A stretch of DNA of 64,000 nt, taken from positions 62,001 to 126,000 of the forward strand of contig NW_025932753.1 in assembly GCF_000764305.2 (NCBI RefSeq). Reading direction: 5' to 3'. This document shows, piece after piece, positions 11,299-24,100 of this stretch; position 1 is the stretch's first letter; every line of letters begins with the position of its first letter. The position numbers and the translations under genes were made by a program. The DNA comes from Hyalella azteca (Eukaryota; Arthropoda; Malacostraca; Amphipoda; Hyalellidae). The notes below the pieces were generated by a model. That model saw only the letters and a program-made list of their open reading frames with translations. It ran no database searches and was not told the origin of the DNA.

Positions 11299-14200
11299 AT
11301 GATACTGCTCATCATGTTCCTCCTCTCCTCGGGCATGTAAGTATCGATGTTGCTCTACGATGTCTCAACGAATATACCATATTTTTCTGTACTCATGAGA
11401 TAATAACTTAGATGTTTGCAGTTTGATGATATACTAATGGTAAAACTTTCGCTAAAGTAAAATGAATAGAATCCAACAGTTTTCGTATTCAATGCTTGAA
11501 TTTATATTGAGACGAAATACTTAAATCGCTGACACTGTTTGTTTACTTCTACGGGTATAATATCTACTTAAATATTTATTACTTACATTAATATTTATTA
11601 AACAGAAATTGTGAGTCTAATAAGCGTCATCTCATTAGTTTGTCTTTGATTTTTCTCAGTGCAGATTTATTATGACTAATATTTTGCCTTTTGTTCTGTT
11701 GAGTTAATCGCATACAGCGTGCATCTCTCCTACGTCGCGTTCGATTCGGATGTATTTGACGGCGACAATTCAACACGAGATTTTAGGATTAAAAAGTATT
11801 GTAAATTAGGAAAGGATTATAATTTAAGGACTATAAATTGTTTGTTTTTTCGACAAAGCAGCGGAAATTTCAAGCGTTCTCGATTTCATTTACGCGTGGG
11901 ACGTGATAAGGGAATTTGGGTCATTTATGGGACATTCTCAATATGAATCTTACGTTGAAATAACGCTCATTCAACGAAATAAACTCGTTATCGATGTTGT
12001 TTGAACATTGATTGTGATTTGTTTATTGTTCATTTTGCTGTTTTGTGTTGTGTGTTATTTTTTAGCGTAGTGTGTTTTAATTGCTTTAAGTTGAGTGAAT
12101 GCGTGTGTGCATTGCAGGTGCCAAACGAAGCCGCGAGACTGCGAAATCGTCACCAAGCTCAAGGAGAAGGGCCTTGTCCTCCTGTCGGAGATCATGCCCT
12201 GCGACTATGTCAAAGGTACGCAAAATTTCTCACACAGATTTGTACCTAAAAACTGCATTTGGGAAGATATTCAACAGGTGCGACGTGTTCCAACAGCGGT
12301 CACTTGCTCCCTTGGTTAACAGGGCCTCAAAATCAGTACTAGCCAATGATACTGATTATTCTTATAAGTAATATAAGTTTTTTATTTATTCTTAAAAAAT
12401 ACTTATATTAAAAGCATTTTCTATTATATTTTTAAGCTATTTTAACGGTTATTCTTTAATAGTATTTTCTTTTATAGTTTTAAGCTATGTTGGCGGTTAA
12501 AAGTTCATAACGTTTCTAATCCGTGCGTGTTTTCGTTGTGATAACCTAACTTGTCGTACGGAACCTGACGAGATGGAATTAATGCTGCCGCGCCCCTGCT
12601 CTGAGGACCGTAGGCGTTAGAGTGGCTTAGAAATAACCGTTTACTTGGGGCCAAATTCCCGCCCCTGATTTGTTATCTATATTGTTATCTCCATCGATAA
12701 AAGTGGGAAAATTTCCGGTATATTGGTTCTGATTGATCTCGTTAGTTAATTGATTAATTCGTGAGGCTTTTCTGGTATCTCTACGCTGTCATTGCATGCT
12801 GCAGACATCGGAGCTGCGAGATCTGCCTCACTGCATGGCCTTTGCTTGCAGGCCGTGAAAATATCAATAAGATGATCTTTGTTCGGCTGCTCTTTGATGA
12901 AGCTCGCAGTGAAGAACTGACACGCCAAGTTCGAAGAATGACAATCTAATTTTTGAACATTGATTATGCCCAAGAATTACATCCACGAAGCGCACGTGAG
13001 GCGCCTTATGGCACGGGGAGTCGCCACATGGCACGGGGAGTCGCCATATGGCACGGGGAGTCGCCACATTGCACGGGGAGTCGCCACATGGCACGGGAAA
13101 TCGCCACATGGCACAGGGAGTCGCCACATGGCACGGGGAGTCGCCACATGGCACGGGAGTCGCTACATGGCACGGGAGTCGCTACATGGCACGGGGAGTC
13201 GCCACATGGCACGGGGAGTCGCCACATGGCACAAAAAGGTGCCACATGGCATGGGGGGTCGCCACATGGCACGGGGAGTCGCCACATGGCACGGGGAGTC
13301 GCCACATGGCACAAAGAGGTGCCACATGGCATGGGGGGTCGCCACATGGCACGGGAAATCGCCACATGGCACAGGGAGTCGCCACATGGCACGGGGAATC
13401 GCCACATGGCACGGGCACGGGGAGTCGCCACATGGCACAAAAAGGTGCCACATGGCATGGGGGGTCGCCACATGGCACGGGGAGNNNNNNNNNNNNNNNN
13501 NNNNNNNNNNNNNNNNNNNNNNNNNNNNNNNNNNNNNNNNNNNNNNNNNNNNNNGAGTGAGTCTCCATGACAGTCCTAGAGTGAGTCTCCATGACAGTCC
13601 TAGCGTGAGTCTCCATGACAGTCCTCGAGTGAGTCTCCATGACAGTCCTAGAGTGAGTCTCCATGACAGTCCTAGCGTGAGTCTCAATGACAGTCCTAGA
13701 GTGAGTTTCAACGCAGAAATGAAGCGTGATTTGTGGATGCTGCCTCATGCATTGTTTTTACCGATGCTAGAAAATGCCTAAATTTGTGGTGCATTCGATC
13801 TTAAATATTTTTTTTAATTGCATCTCTTGTGACAAATTATTTTGTGCAACAGAGACGGCGTCTCTGTTGCTCGTTTTCTCTGGCGAAGCATTTGCATGCT
13901 CTGGGCTATATTGGTCAAAGCTATATATATTATACACATATATGAACCCAAAACCTTACTCTTTGTGCTAAAGTACATCATAACTATCCTGTTCAATACG
14001 ATAGATAATAATCAGTCTTGCTTTACGTTACCAATCACTCGCATAATCGACGTTCTGGCGGCAATCACTTTACTTGCTCGCTTTGTTTGTCCATTTAAGC
14101 GGCTTGCTTGTATTTGGCTAGCCCAAGAATTTGAAGATTCTCAAACGTACTATCCAGAACGTTCTATGTTCAGCGTTCAGGGTAACACATGTATGGAAAC

Positions 14201-15101
14201 TGAGATATCCGGCGCATACAAGAGATTTAAAATGCAAAACAAAGGCATATTTACCAACCAATTTTGTCTGATGAATGCGTCAGCTGCCGCACGCGAAGAT
14301 CTTTGTGTTTGTCTGCAGACTTCTTATATTTGCGTGACATGAACACTCATATTCTGCGTGACATGAACACTGATATTCTGCGTGACATGAACACTTATAT
14401 TCTGCGTGACATGAACACTGATATTCTGCGTGACATGAACACTCATATTCTGCGTGACATGAACACTGATGAAGATTATCTTGAATGTCTGCTATATGCA
14501 CGCATCTTGCAAGCATCAAAGACGATGAGAAGAAACGGATACGGAATTTTTTAAATCTTGTACAATTTTCAATCGTTTCCATGGGTGTTGCACTTCAGTT
14601 TTATATAGGAGGATTTCAGCTTAGAGGAATTCAGCAAGAATGTGTCCAGTGAGCGCCGAGTTCAATGCCAATCCATTGTTCATACAACGCGATCTTCAGC
14701 GTTCTCAAGGAAAAAAAATTTTGTAAGAGTTTATTGGCTAAATGATTTCCAGTCGTTTATTAAAGTAAGCATTTTATTCCCAAGACATTTTTAGATTTCC
14801 TGCAACAATGTTGATTTATTCATTTTCTGACTAAAATAAATGAAGCATTATGCCCAATTATTTCTATGTATGCTCCTTTTAGATGGAGGTTCTTGATTTG
14901 GTAGGAATTGCACGAAATACGTCGACAGAATTTCTCTTTCCTAAATTGAAATTTCCGTACGGCGACGCACTGAACCTGAGTAATGGTAACTCTTCGCTGC
15001 TCAAATCCAGTACTTTTAAATTAGCCTTATTCCACGTAATATTATAATAGCAAAATTAAGTCCTAATTAATAATAATAATAATATAATAATAATAATAAT
15101 A

Positions 15102-15136
<35 letters not shown>

Positions 15137-18100
15137 TAATTGCATTATTAAATATCAGAAGTCATTGCAGAGTTCCTACCGCCGAGTGAGCCTGACGAGC
15201 CCGTCGAGGTCGAGTTCGCAGTCTACGTCCAGGACATCACCTCCTTCAACGCTGCACACATGGAGTTCCGGTGTGTATACAGAACACAGCTTTTTGACAA
15301 ATCTTAAGACTAATTTGTTGAGTACATATGCGTTGATGACACATGTGATCGTTGATGATCCATGTTTTTATTTCTTTTGTTCCCGCTCTGAAGTAAATCA
15401 AATTTACAATCATCAACAGCTAAATTTTCTTGGTTTACTGACTTTACTTCGTACAAACGTGCGTAATAATCCTATTCATGTTTCCCGGATAAGTTACAAG
15501 CTGCTCTGCCGTTAAATCATCATGAATCGTTATTAAATTACTATAATAATCATGATTTGGGACGCAGGATTGACCTCATCCTATACATGTCGTGGGAAGA
15601 CACACGACTAATCCTTGACGACTCAGCGATGGTCAAGGACCGCCTCTCCATCGGCCCTCTGCCCTTATCAGCTTACGCTCTTCAGTACCTCTGGATGCCT
15701 GACCCGTACATTACTAACTCCAAGAACGCAGGTAACTTTTATCTTTTGCCATTATACTTGAAATTTTGAATTTTTTTCTTAATTTCTAACTTTTTAAAGT
15801 TTAACTTGTATTTTTTGCCATTAAACTTGAAAACCCCGTTTAGTTTCATCAGTATATGGAGCTCTGAAATTTAAATCTATGGAGACTTTTTGGCACGCTC
15901 GTTAAATTCACAATTTTCCTTATAATATTCGTGATTGAACATTTTTATTTCGATTCTAGAAATTGCTTGGCATATTTATTATTTTCTACCCTGAATAATG
16001 CCCGTGGTTTTTTAACCCTAAATAATGCCCGTGTTTTTTACCCTGAATAATGCCCGTGACGGAGAGACTTCAGCCCAGGTGTAAGATGCTTAATTTATGG
16101 GGCAACCTTTTCGCTTTTGTTTGTCATTTTAGGACACCGGGTACTCTTTGGTCACAAAATCTTATTTCATAATGACGAACATTTTTATAACAAAGGCCGG
16201 TTTTCGACGACCGATCGACGTTTTGAACTTCTGAATGCTGTCCTTTGTGATTGAAGGATAGAAACAATAGATAATTAACTCGTTAATGTTTGATAGTTTT
16301 AACACAATTGTGCACGAGTTGGCGATTCATGGTGAACGATGCAACACAAAGGTTATTTTCTAGCCACCTGCGTACTCAATGTTAATTTTGTAAAGGCAAT
16401 CATAGACATTCATGGGATAGAACACTATTCGTAGTACTATACGAAACGATTGAAACGATTCCTTTCAAGCTTTAAGACGATAATAATTAGGGTTCCTTGT
16501 AACATTGTGGCGCATTGCTATTTTTTGTGGCGCTGCACGAAAACTTTTCTTGATGGCGGAGAAGAAAGCAGCCTCGGTACCGACCTGAGTCTGCTGCAAG
16601 TTAATGTCCACTAATGACCAGTGCAGTATTGATTAATAAGCTGCATCGAGGAGAAACAATGAGCAGTAAATTGAGCAGCTGTCAAATAGTCCCTTTAAAG
16701 AAGAGAGTTCTTGAATTTATTGCGCTACAATAATTTATGAGACGTTTACTTTACTCACGTTAAACAACAATGCTATATTAGTGCTTATTTCATTTATTAA
16801 CATCAAAACATTAACTGTGTTGCAAAGTGTGAAACTGCGTCGAAATTCTCAAATTCTGCTACCAAATTAAAATTGTTCAGCCGAGCGATTGCATGCAGTA
16901 GAGCACACAATGAACGCTTGCACTCTTATCTGACAACAGACCCCAGGCTTATTCGTATTTGCAATGACCTCAAGTACAGAATATTGTCGTTTCCTTCATC
17001 ATATTAGCCTTTGATCCCAATTATTCCGTTCCTATTCAGAATTTTTACCGACATTGATAGCAATCCCATGAACTGTTCCTAATTCTATTTTCTTATTAAG
17101 TGGTGTTTAAAATCCCCATAATCTCCCGTTTTGCTTCAATCACTGCCAGTGACAGCACTTGAATAGGTCGCAGCTGCAAACTAACAATTCTATTTCAAAC
17201 AAAATTTTCGACGAAGTTGTGCCTGATTTTGAAATTTTTGACGATAATTTTCGCATTTGAAATGGCGTTTCGCAATTGAAATTATTAAATTAACATTTCT
17301 TCTAGAGGTAAAATATAGAAGCGCTGTTTCCTCGATTGTATGAGTTTAAACTGTTCCAAAAAAAGCTAGATTAATATTAAATCCTTGAGTTATTTCATCA
17401 TAGACTTGCATTTCCTTGGGTTAAATGAGGTCCGTGCGCCGTAGAAAGGGAATCAACTTGCTAGACTATACCACGATATCAGGTTAACTTGGCGCTGCTC
17501 TGGTTTTATTGCGCTCTATGTAGCAGGTCAGGTTAACCTGGCGTTGACATCATAACGAAACTACTTCTTCACGAACGACGCGGATAATTGACAACGTTGT
17601 TTGTTCTTCAAACAAACCAATCCACTTAGTTTATCACGTTATCAATGAAATTATTCACATGAACTAAATTTCATTAGAAACTAAAGAGAATAGAGGCAAA
17701 ATTTTAAATTTTAAATAATTTTATTTTTAAATGATAGTTAGATATTTAGATTAGCGTTTAATTATCGCTTATTTCAACGTCAGATGCCTGGTTTGTTATT
17801 GACCGACTACTAGGTTTGCGTAGCTATGATACGTACTTCGTCCTGGTGATGAACGCGCGTGTTGATTGGCTCCGATTATGTTGATTGGCCCCGAGTGCAT
17901 TGATTGGCTCCGAGTGCATTGATTGGCTCCGAGTGCATTGATTGGCACTTTGATTGGCTCCGAGTGCTTTGATTGGCTCCGAGTGCTTTGATTGGCTCCG
18001 GCTATGAGTGCATTGATTGGCTCTGGCTTTGAGTATTGATTGTAACTAATAGCCATGAACGTTTTTGCCCGATGTATTCTGCCTCATTCTCAGCGTCAAA

Positions 18101-21100
18101 AGGTATCCAAGAAAGACACATTCTTTTAGGCTTAGCTCATCATATTAGTCTGTCCCATGATATCTTGTCCTAACTGTGATGCACTTTATACACTGTGTAG
18201 GCCATCCTGACTCAGTTTGACTCTGCAAAAAAGAAGGTATCATTTTTAATTGTACAAAGCGTGTGACTATTTGGACAATATTACCCTTTCATTTATTTGA
18301 CTAATACCGCCAGTTACTGTTCAATTAACGCATAGGATGCAATTTCAAACAGTTGGCTCATTATACACTCAAAAATAAAGTGCAAATGGAAAAACTGCAT
18401 CGTTATTTGAATGAAGTCTTATTCATTTATCTGAATGTAAACTTCAACATATCAACCCACATTCAACATATTAACCCACATTCAACATATCAACCCACAT
18501 TCAACATATCAACTCACCTTCAGCGTATCAACTCACCTTCAACATACCAACTGAACATATGATCCGTGCCCGGCAGCCGTGACATCGCTGACGACGATCT
18601 ACGCAAGTCTGAACATCCACAGCAACCACACGGTGCGGTACAGCGCGCGCGTGTTCAGCCTCATCTCCTGCCAGATGGCCTTCCAGAAATACCCCATGGA
18701 CGTCCAGACCTGCCAGATCCCCCTGCAAAGCTGTGAGTAATCCCACAATTTCATATATCATTTATTATTCAAGATCATTTTTAATACATTTGTGAATATT
18801 CGATCAATCAAATTCATTCATCTGTCCCCTCCAGGAAAATGACGTTGAAACCACGTTTATTATGTGTTAATTTCGTTAAAACATCGTTTAATAAACATTA
18901 TATCAAAATAAGATGCCTGATGATGAACATTATTTCAACGTACTATGCTTGGTGGCTGCTATTTCTATTTTTGGACCGTATGAAATGTTTGCGGCTCGTG
19001 ATGTATGAAATGTTTGCTCGCACACGTGAACCCTGCACAAGTGAACCCTGCCCTCGTGAACCCTGCACAAGTGAACCCTGCACTCGTGAACCCTGCACAC
19101 GTGAACCCTGCACACGTGAACCCTGCACACGTGAACCCTGCACACGTGANCCTTGAAATTGTGAATAGATAGGTTTTTATGCCCTATTACTTGTAAATTT
19201 AGGTTCTAATTGTGTTCTGTGCTTTCAATTGTATTAACTTGTGACTTTCTATGTATGTTCTAGATTCTATGAACTGACGATGGAGCTGGACTCCGAAACG
19301 TTTTCTATAAAGATATGAATTTTTGTGGACTATTCTTTGCTTTTAAATTTTTATAAAATGAGATCTTTTAGATCAGACTGTCTATAAAATGAGATCTTTT
19401 AGATCAGACTACCTATAAAATGAGATCTCTTAGATCAGACTATCTATAAAATGAGATCTTTTGGATCAGACTACCTATGACATGAGATCTTTTAGATCAG
19501 ACTATCTTTAAAACGAGACTTTTTAGATCAGACTATCTATAAAATGAGACCTCTTAGATCAGACTACCTATAAAATGAGACCTCTTAGATCAGACTACCT
19601 ATAAAATGAGACCTTTTAGATCAGACTATCTTTAAAATGAGACCTTTTAGATCAGACTGTCTATAAAATGAGACCTCTTAGATCAGACTATCCATAAAAT
19701 GAGACCTCTTAGATCAGACTACCTACAAAATGAGACCTTTTTGATCAGACTACGGTATCTATAAAATGATACCTTTTAGATCAGACTATCTATAAAATGA
19801 GACCTTTTAGATCAGACTATCTATAAAATGAGACCTTTTAGATCAGACTACCTATAAAATGAGACCTTTTAGATCAGACTATCTATAAAATGAGACCTTT
19901 TAGATCAGATTATCTATAAAATGAGACTTCTTAGATCAGACTATCTATAAAATGAGACATCTTAGATCAGACTATCCATAAAGTGAGACCTCTTAGATCA
20001 GGCTATCAAAAGATAATACCTGTCAGATCACGAAATTACCGAAATTTTCGAACATGAACTAAAATTTGACCTCTTATTTCAAGAGATAATGACTCTTAAG
20101 TCAACATTGTGGTATAAAGTCAGACGACATTCGTGCGAATCACATGTCAAAACCATGAAACCATCAAGTCTTATCGCTACAAGCCTGTTTTACCGGCACA
20201 AAATGTTGTTTTCAGACATGGTTTGTTGACATCGCACCTGGTTAGTTGACATCGCGGCAATTTCGCCGCGCGCTAAATGATACCTCCATTCAAAATCGAG
20301 GACAGCTGCTTCTCAGAACTCTAATGATTCCGGAATATGGAAAACTTGAGTTTGAATCTATGACATGATTATACTTTGGGATTGTGGTTACATACCGTGA
20401 AAATTCACTGCTGTATACTTGGATTATTATGCGGATTTTGAAGTTGGATTCTCATAAAACTTTCAGCAGGTTCATGCAGGAACTGGAAAAAAATCTTAAG
20501 TTGTCACTTTCGGTTTAGATGATTTTAGATGAAAAGTACTGATTTAGATGATTTAAGAAAAGTACTGATTTAGATGAAAAGTAGTACTGGAAAATCATTC
20601 GATAGAAAGCGAAGGTGAACGGTTTCCACGACGACGTTCATACTCGTAGGTGTATCTGAATACGAACTCCAGTGCTGTTGTATTTACTCTACGGAATTGG
20701 CTACCAGTATTTAAATATCTCTATTTTTCTTTTAAATCCATAAATACGTTATTTAAAGAGTAAAATTTTCGGGTTTTTATCTTCTTGGAACGGTTTCAAG
20801 TGAGACCTCTTAGATCAGGCTATCAAAAGATAAAACCATTCAGGCGATGTTTACCAGCAGATCTTATCACAAATCAATCATTTTAAGAAGGCTTCGCAAA
20901 TTTTCATTTTCTTGATTTTTATTCTGATTTAAATTTGTATTTGTTGATTTTTATCCTTCTGCAGGATAGAAATCTGCTGACATTTATGAAGTGAATAGAA
21001 TCATCGCTGGTATACACTATCGATCTCGTGACCTTTGGCGCTGCATAGACCACGCCAACACCTGTCCAAAACTGAGCTCATTCAGCCAACCTCACTTCAC

Positions 21101-24100
21101 TATTATTCTGTGCTAAAAAAACCCTAGAAATTTTATTTTGTTTTGTGTTCCTGTTAACAGAATCTTACGGCAATCATTCAACCTGGTGGAAGGTATCAAA
21201 GCGAAAACATTAGCGAAACCTTGCGAAAACAAAGCGAAAACCTTGTCAAAAAAATTCCAGACTTATATCATTATCCGGCGCCAACTTCAGAAACCTTACA
21301 AGTAGAATTTTGTCAGTTATCTGTTAATGATATTTGCAGACAAAATGATCACTGCATGATCGATCCATCTCAGTGCAAATATTGACGGGTCGCTAAATGT
21401 TTATAATATTTAACCTTGAAATTAGATTAACTAAAGGTTGCCAAAAGCTAAACTAGATGTAAGTAAACACATCTGGAGCATTGCCGGAACCTTAGGCTAT
21501 ATGATAACAATATGCATTACGTGTACGTAGATCATTCAATCTCCATTTATTCACTACGTACCTCAGTGCAAGTCAATATCGTTTCAATGTGCAAATTACA
21601 ATCATGTACGGAAGCTGTCTCCTCCAATGCTGATAACGTAGTTCATAAAGAAATAAATTTACCTATCAAATATCAATGCGAATTTTCTTCCTCCATGCAT
21701 GCAGTAAAGGTCCAGCAGATGGAACGTCTTTTTTTGGTAAAAAATTTAATGGCAAAAATGCACGGAAGTTTGCGTGAACTTCTTTTGTTTGTTTGGCGAG
21801 CGTATCAGCGAGCGATACCGAGAACAATTAATGGAAGAACTTTACAGGGCTGCATGCATTTAGCCGCGCTTGGTACACGGTACAGAGCTCGGGTCTCTGT
21901 TTGGAGAGTTCGTTGCCTAGCGTCAGAGCGCGCTATCATGAGGTTTAGTACGGCCGCTACCATGATGTCATCCTATGTTTCATCTCTCAATCTTTATTTT
22001 CTAAAGTAGATATTTTCTGATTTGAATATCCTTGTATTTCGTAAACAATTATCAAGTATATTTATAAGATCTTCCCTTGTTTACGTTGCAGTCAAATACT
22101 CCAGTCTCCCCTTGTTTACGTTGCAGGCAATTAATCCAGTCACCCCTTGTTTACGTTGCAGTCAAATACTCCAGTCTCCCCTTGTTTACGTTGCAGTCAA
22201 ATACTCCAGTCACCCCTTGTTTACGTTTCAGTCAAATACTCCAGTCACCCCTTGTTTACGTTTCAGTCAAATACTCCAATCGGCTCATAAGATTCAAGTG
22301 GCGCAGCGACCGAGCGGTTACTATAAACCCGGAGCTCAAGCTGCTGCAGTTTCAGGTGCAGCTGAGCCGATACTTCGAGATAAACAAGACCATAGAAGAG
22401 TTCGGAGGTATGTGCTCTGGTACATGTCTTCAGCAGATACGTGTTCTCGTGGGGTACTGGTTTTGTTGACGTACATGTTGTCATGAGGTACGGGTCTCTA
22501 TGAGGTACGGGCTTTTATGGGGTACGGCTCTTTATGAAGTACGTGTCTTTATGAGGTACGGGTCTTTATGAACAAAATTTCTTCATTATGCATGTGTAAC
22601 TACGAGGATAATGTCATTATGAGATCTTGCCATAATGGCGCCCTTGCTTTGCAATAACGACCGCGAATTTGTGATGTATGTAAATTTTTCCAGTCTTGGC
22701 AGGAGAAACTTTGAGAACAGCTCTAATCAGGCTGATGATCACGTGAAACTGTTCGGAATTTCGATCGATATCTAAATAAACAAACCTATATATGTAATGA
22801 GTCTTAATAAGATTTGTTATATCCTAATACCTTAGACTATTCACAAATAATCCCAAAAACTCATGTGCTTTTCGATTGGTGGTTTGTCAGCTGTTGGTGG
22901 GTGCACCGATGCATTGTTGGAAAACTGGTACAAGCTCGCATGTAACTCAATTTTCTACTTAACCAGGCTACGGAAGCCGATCGATGTCGGCTCTTACGTT
23001 CGAGTTCAAGTTTTACCGCTTGATCGGACATCACCTGCTGCAAACTTATACTCCGTCCTTCCTGATGGTAGCGCTGACGTGGTATAGTTTCTGGCTAGGG
23101 CTTGACGCTGTGCCGGGCAGAGTGACGTTACTTACGACGTCTCTGCTCACCACCGTCACGCTGTTCTCTGGTATCAGCAGAGACTTGCCAGCAGTCGCCT
23201 ATATTCGGGTGAGACTCTTAATAATTCAAGTTTGTTATGAACGATGTCAATACACGTTCGTATATCATTAGTCTTCTGGAATCACAAGTTCACTAAGAAT
23301 TTAATATAATAGAAAACGATGAGTAAATTCACCATATCTTCCCATTATCATTGAATGATGGAGATGGCGTCTGAAACATTTTCGCGAAGACTCGGTGAAT
23401 TTACTTGTCGTTGTCTTTGCTTTTAAATTCTTAACTAAGTCATTTTGAAGTGGTCATCTATGCAGAGGTGATGGGAAAGGAAATTTTCTCTTTCGTGCTC
23501 CTATTTTTGCGTCTGATGGTAACGAAGCACGAAAATTTGATGCTGTTAATACGAATTTTCACTTAATATTAGCAATTTTACCGATGATCGTAATTTATTA
23601 TATATTAACTTAGTGCAAAGATTGCATTAAATTACGGAGCGTGACTTATTCATTGCTTCTTCTAAGGTTCAATCTTGATTTTGATTTCTGATTTTCGACG
23701 AATTTCATACCAAAACGTTTTTTGTTCAGTCAATAACATGGGTCTCAGTTTGCTTGCTCGTTACTATCTTGTTATTCACATGTTTATTAATAAAATCTTA
23801 TCTCATTTGCCAGGCTATCGATGTTTGGATGTTTGGCTGCATTTTATTCTCGTTTGCCGCCATGTCCGAGTTTGCCATCTGCAAAATGATCAAATATGTT
23901 CACGAGAAACACGTTTTTCGTTCCATCTCCGACGTGAGTAACCAAATTAAACTTAAGTTTAAGCCTTTAAAGTAGCCAAGTCTTTACAACATTGGCATAT
24001 CCTTATTTTGTAGGAACAATAATTTTTGTCCATGTTACTGATTGCCTTTCAAGTTGTTGTTCTGACAGCCTCGTAAGTGGAGTTCTTTGTTCATTTATTG

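Noticed and set aside
12953..13781. Long open frames (up to 273 codons) over the 20-bp and 24-bp arrays
   Set aside because: They follow from stop-free tandem units read in several phases and cross a run of N; no domain, and they lie inside an intron.
19346..20025. CRISPR-like regular 30-bp repeats
   Set aside because: Units are contiguous and degenerate with no unique spacers, in a eukaryotic intron; this is a minisatellite.
21512..22009. 165-codon ATG-initiated open frame in channel intron 5
   Set aside because: No recognisable domain and it lies in an intron of a well-supported gene; its codon use does not look protein-like to me.
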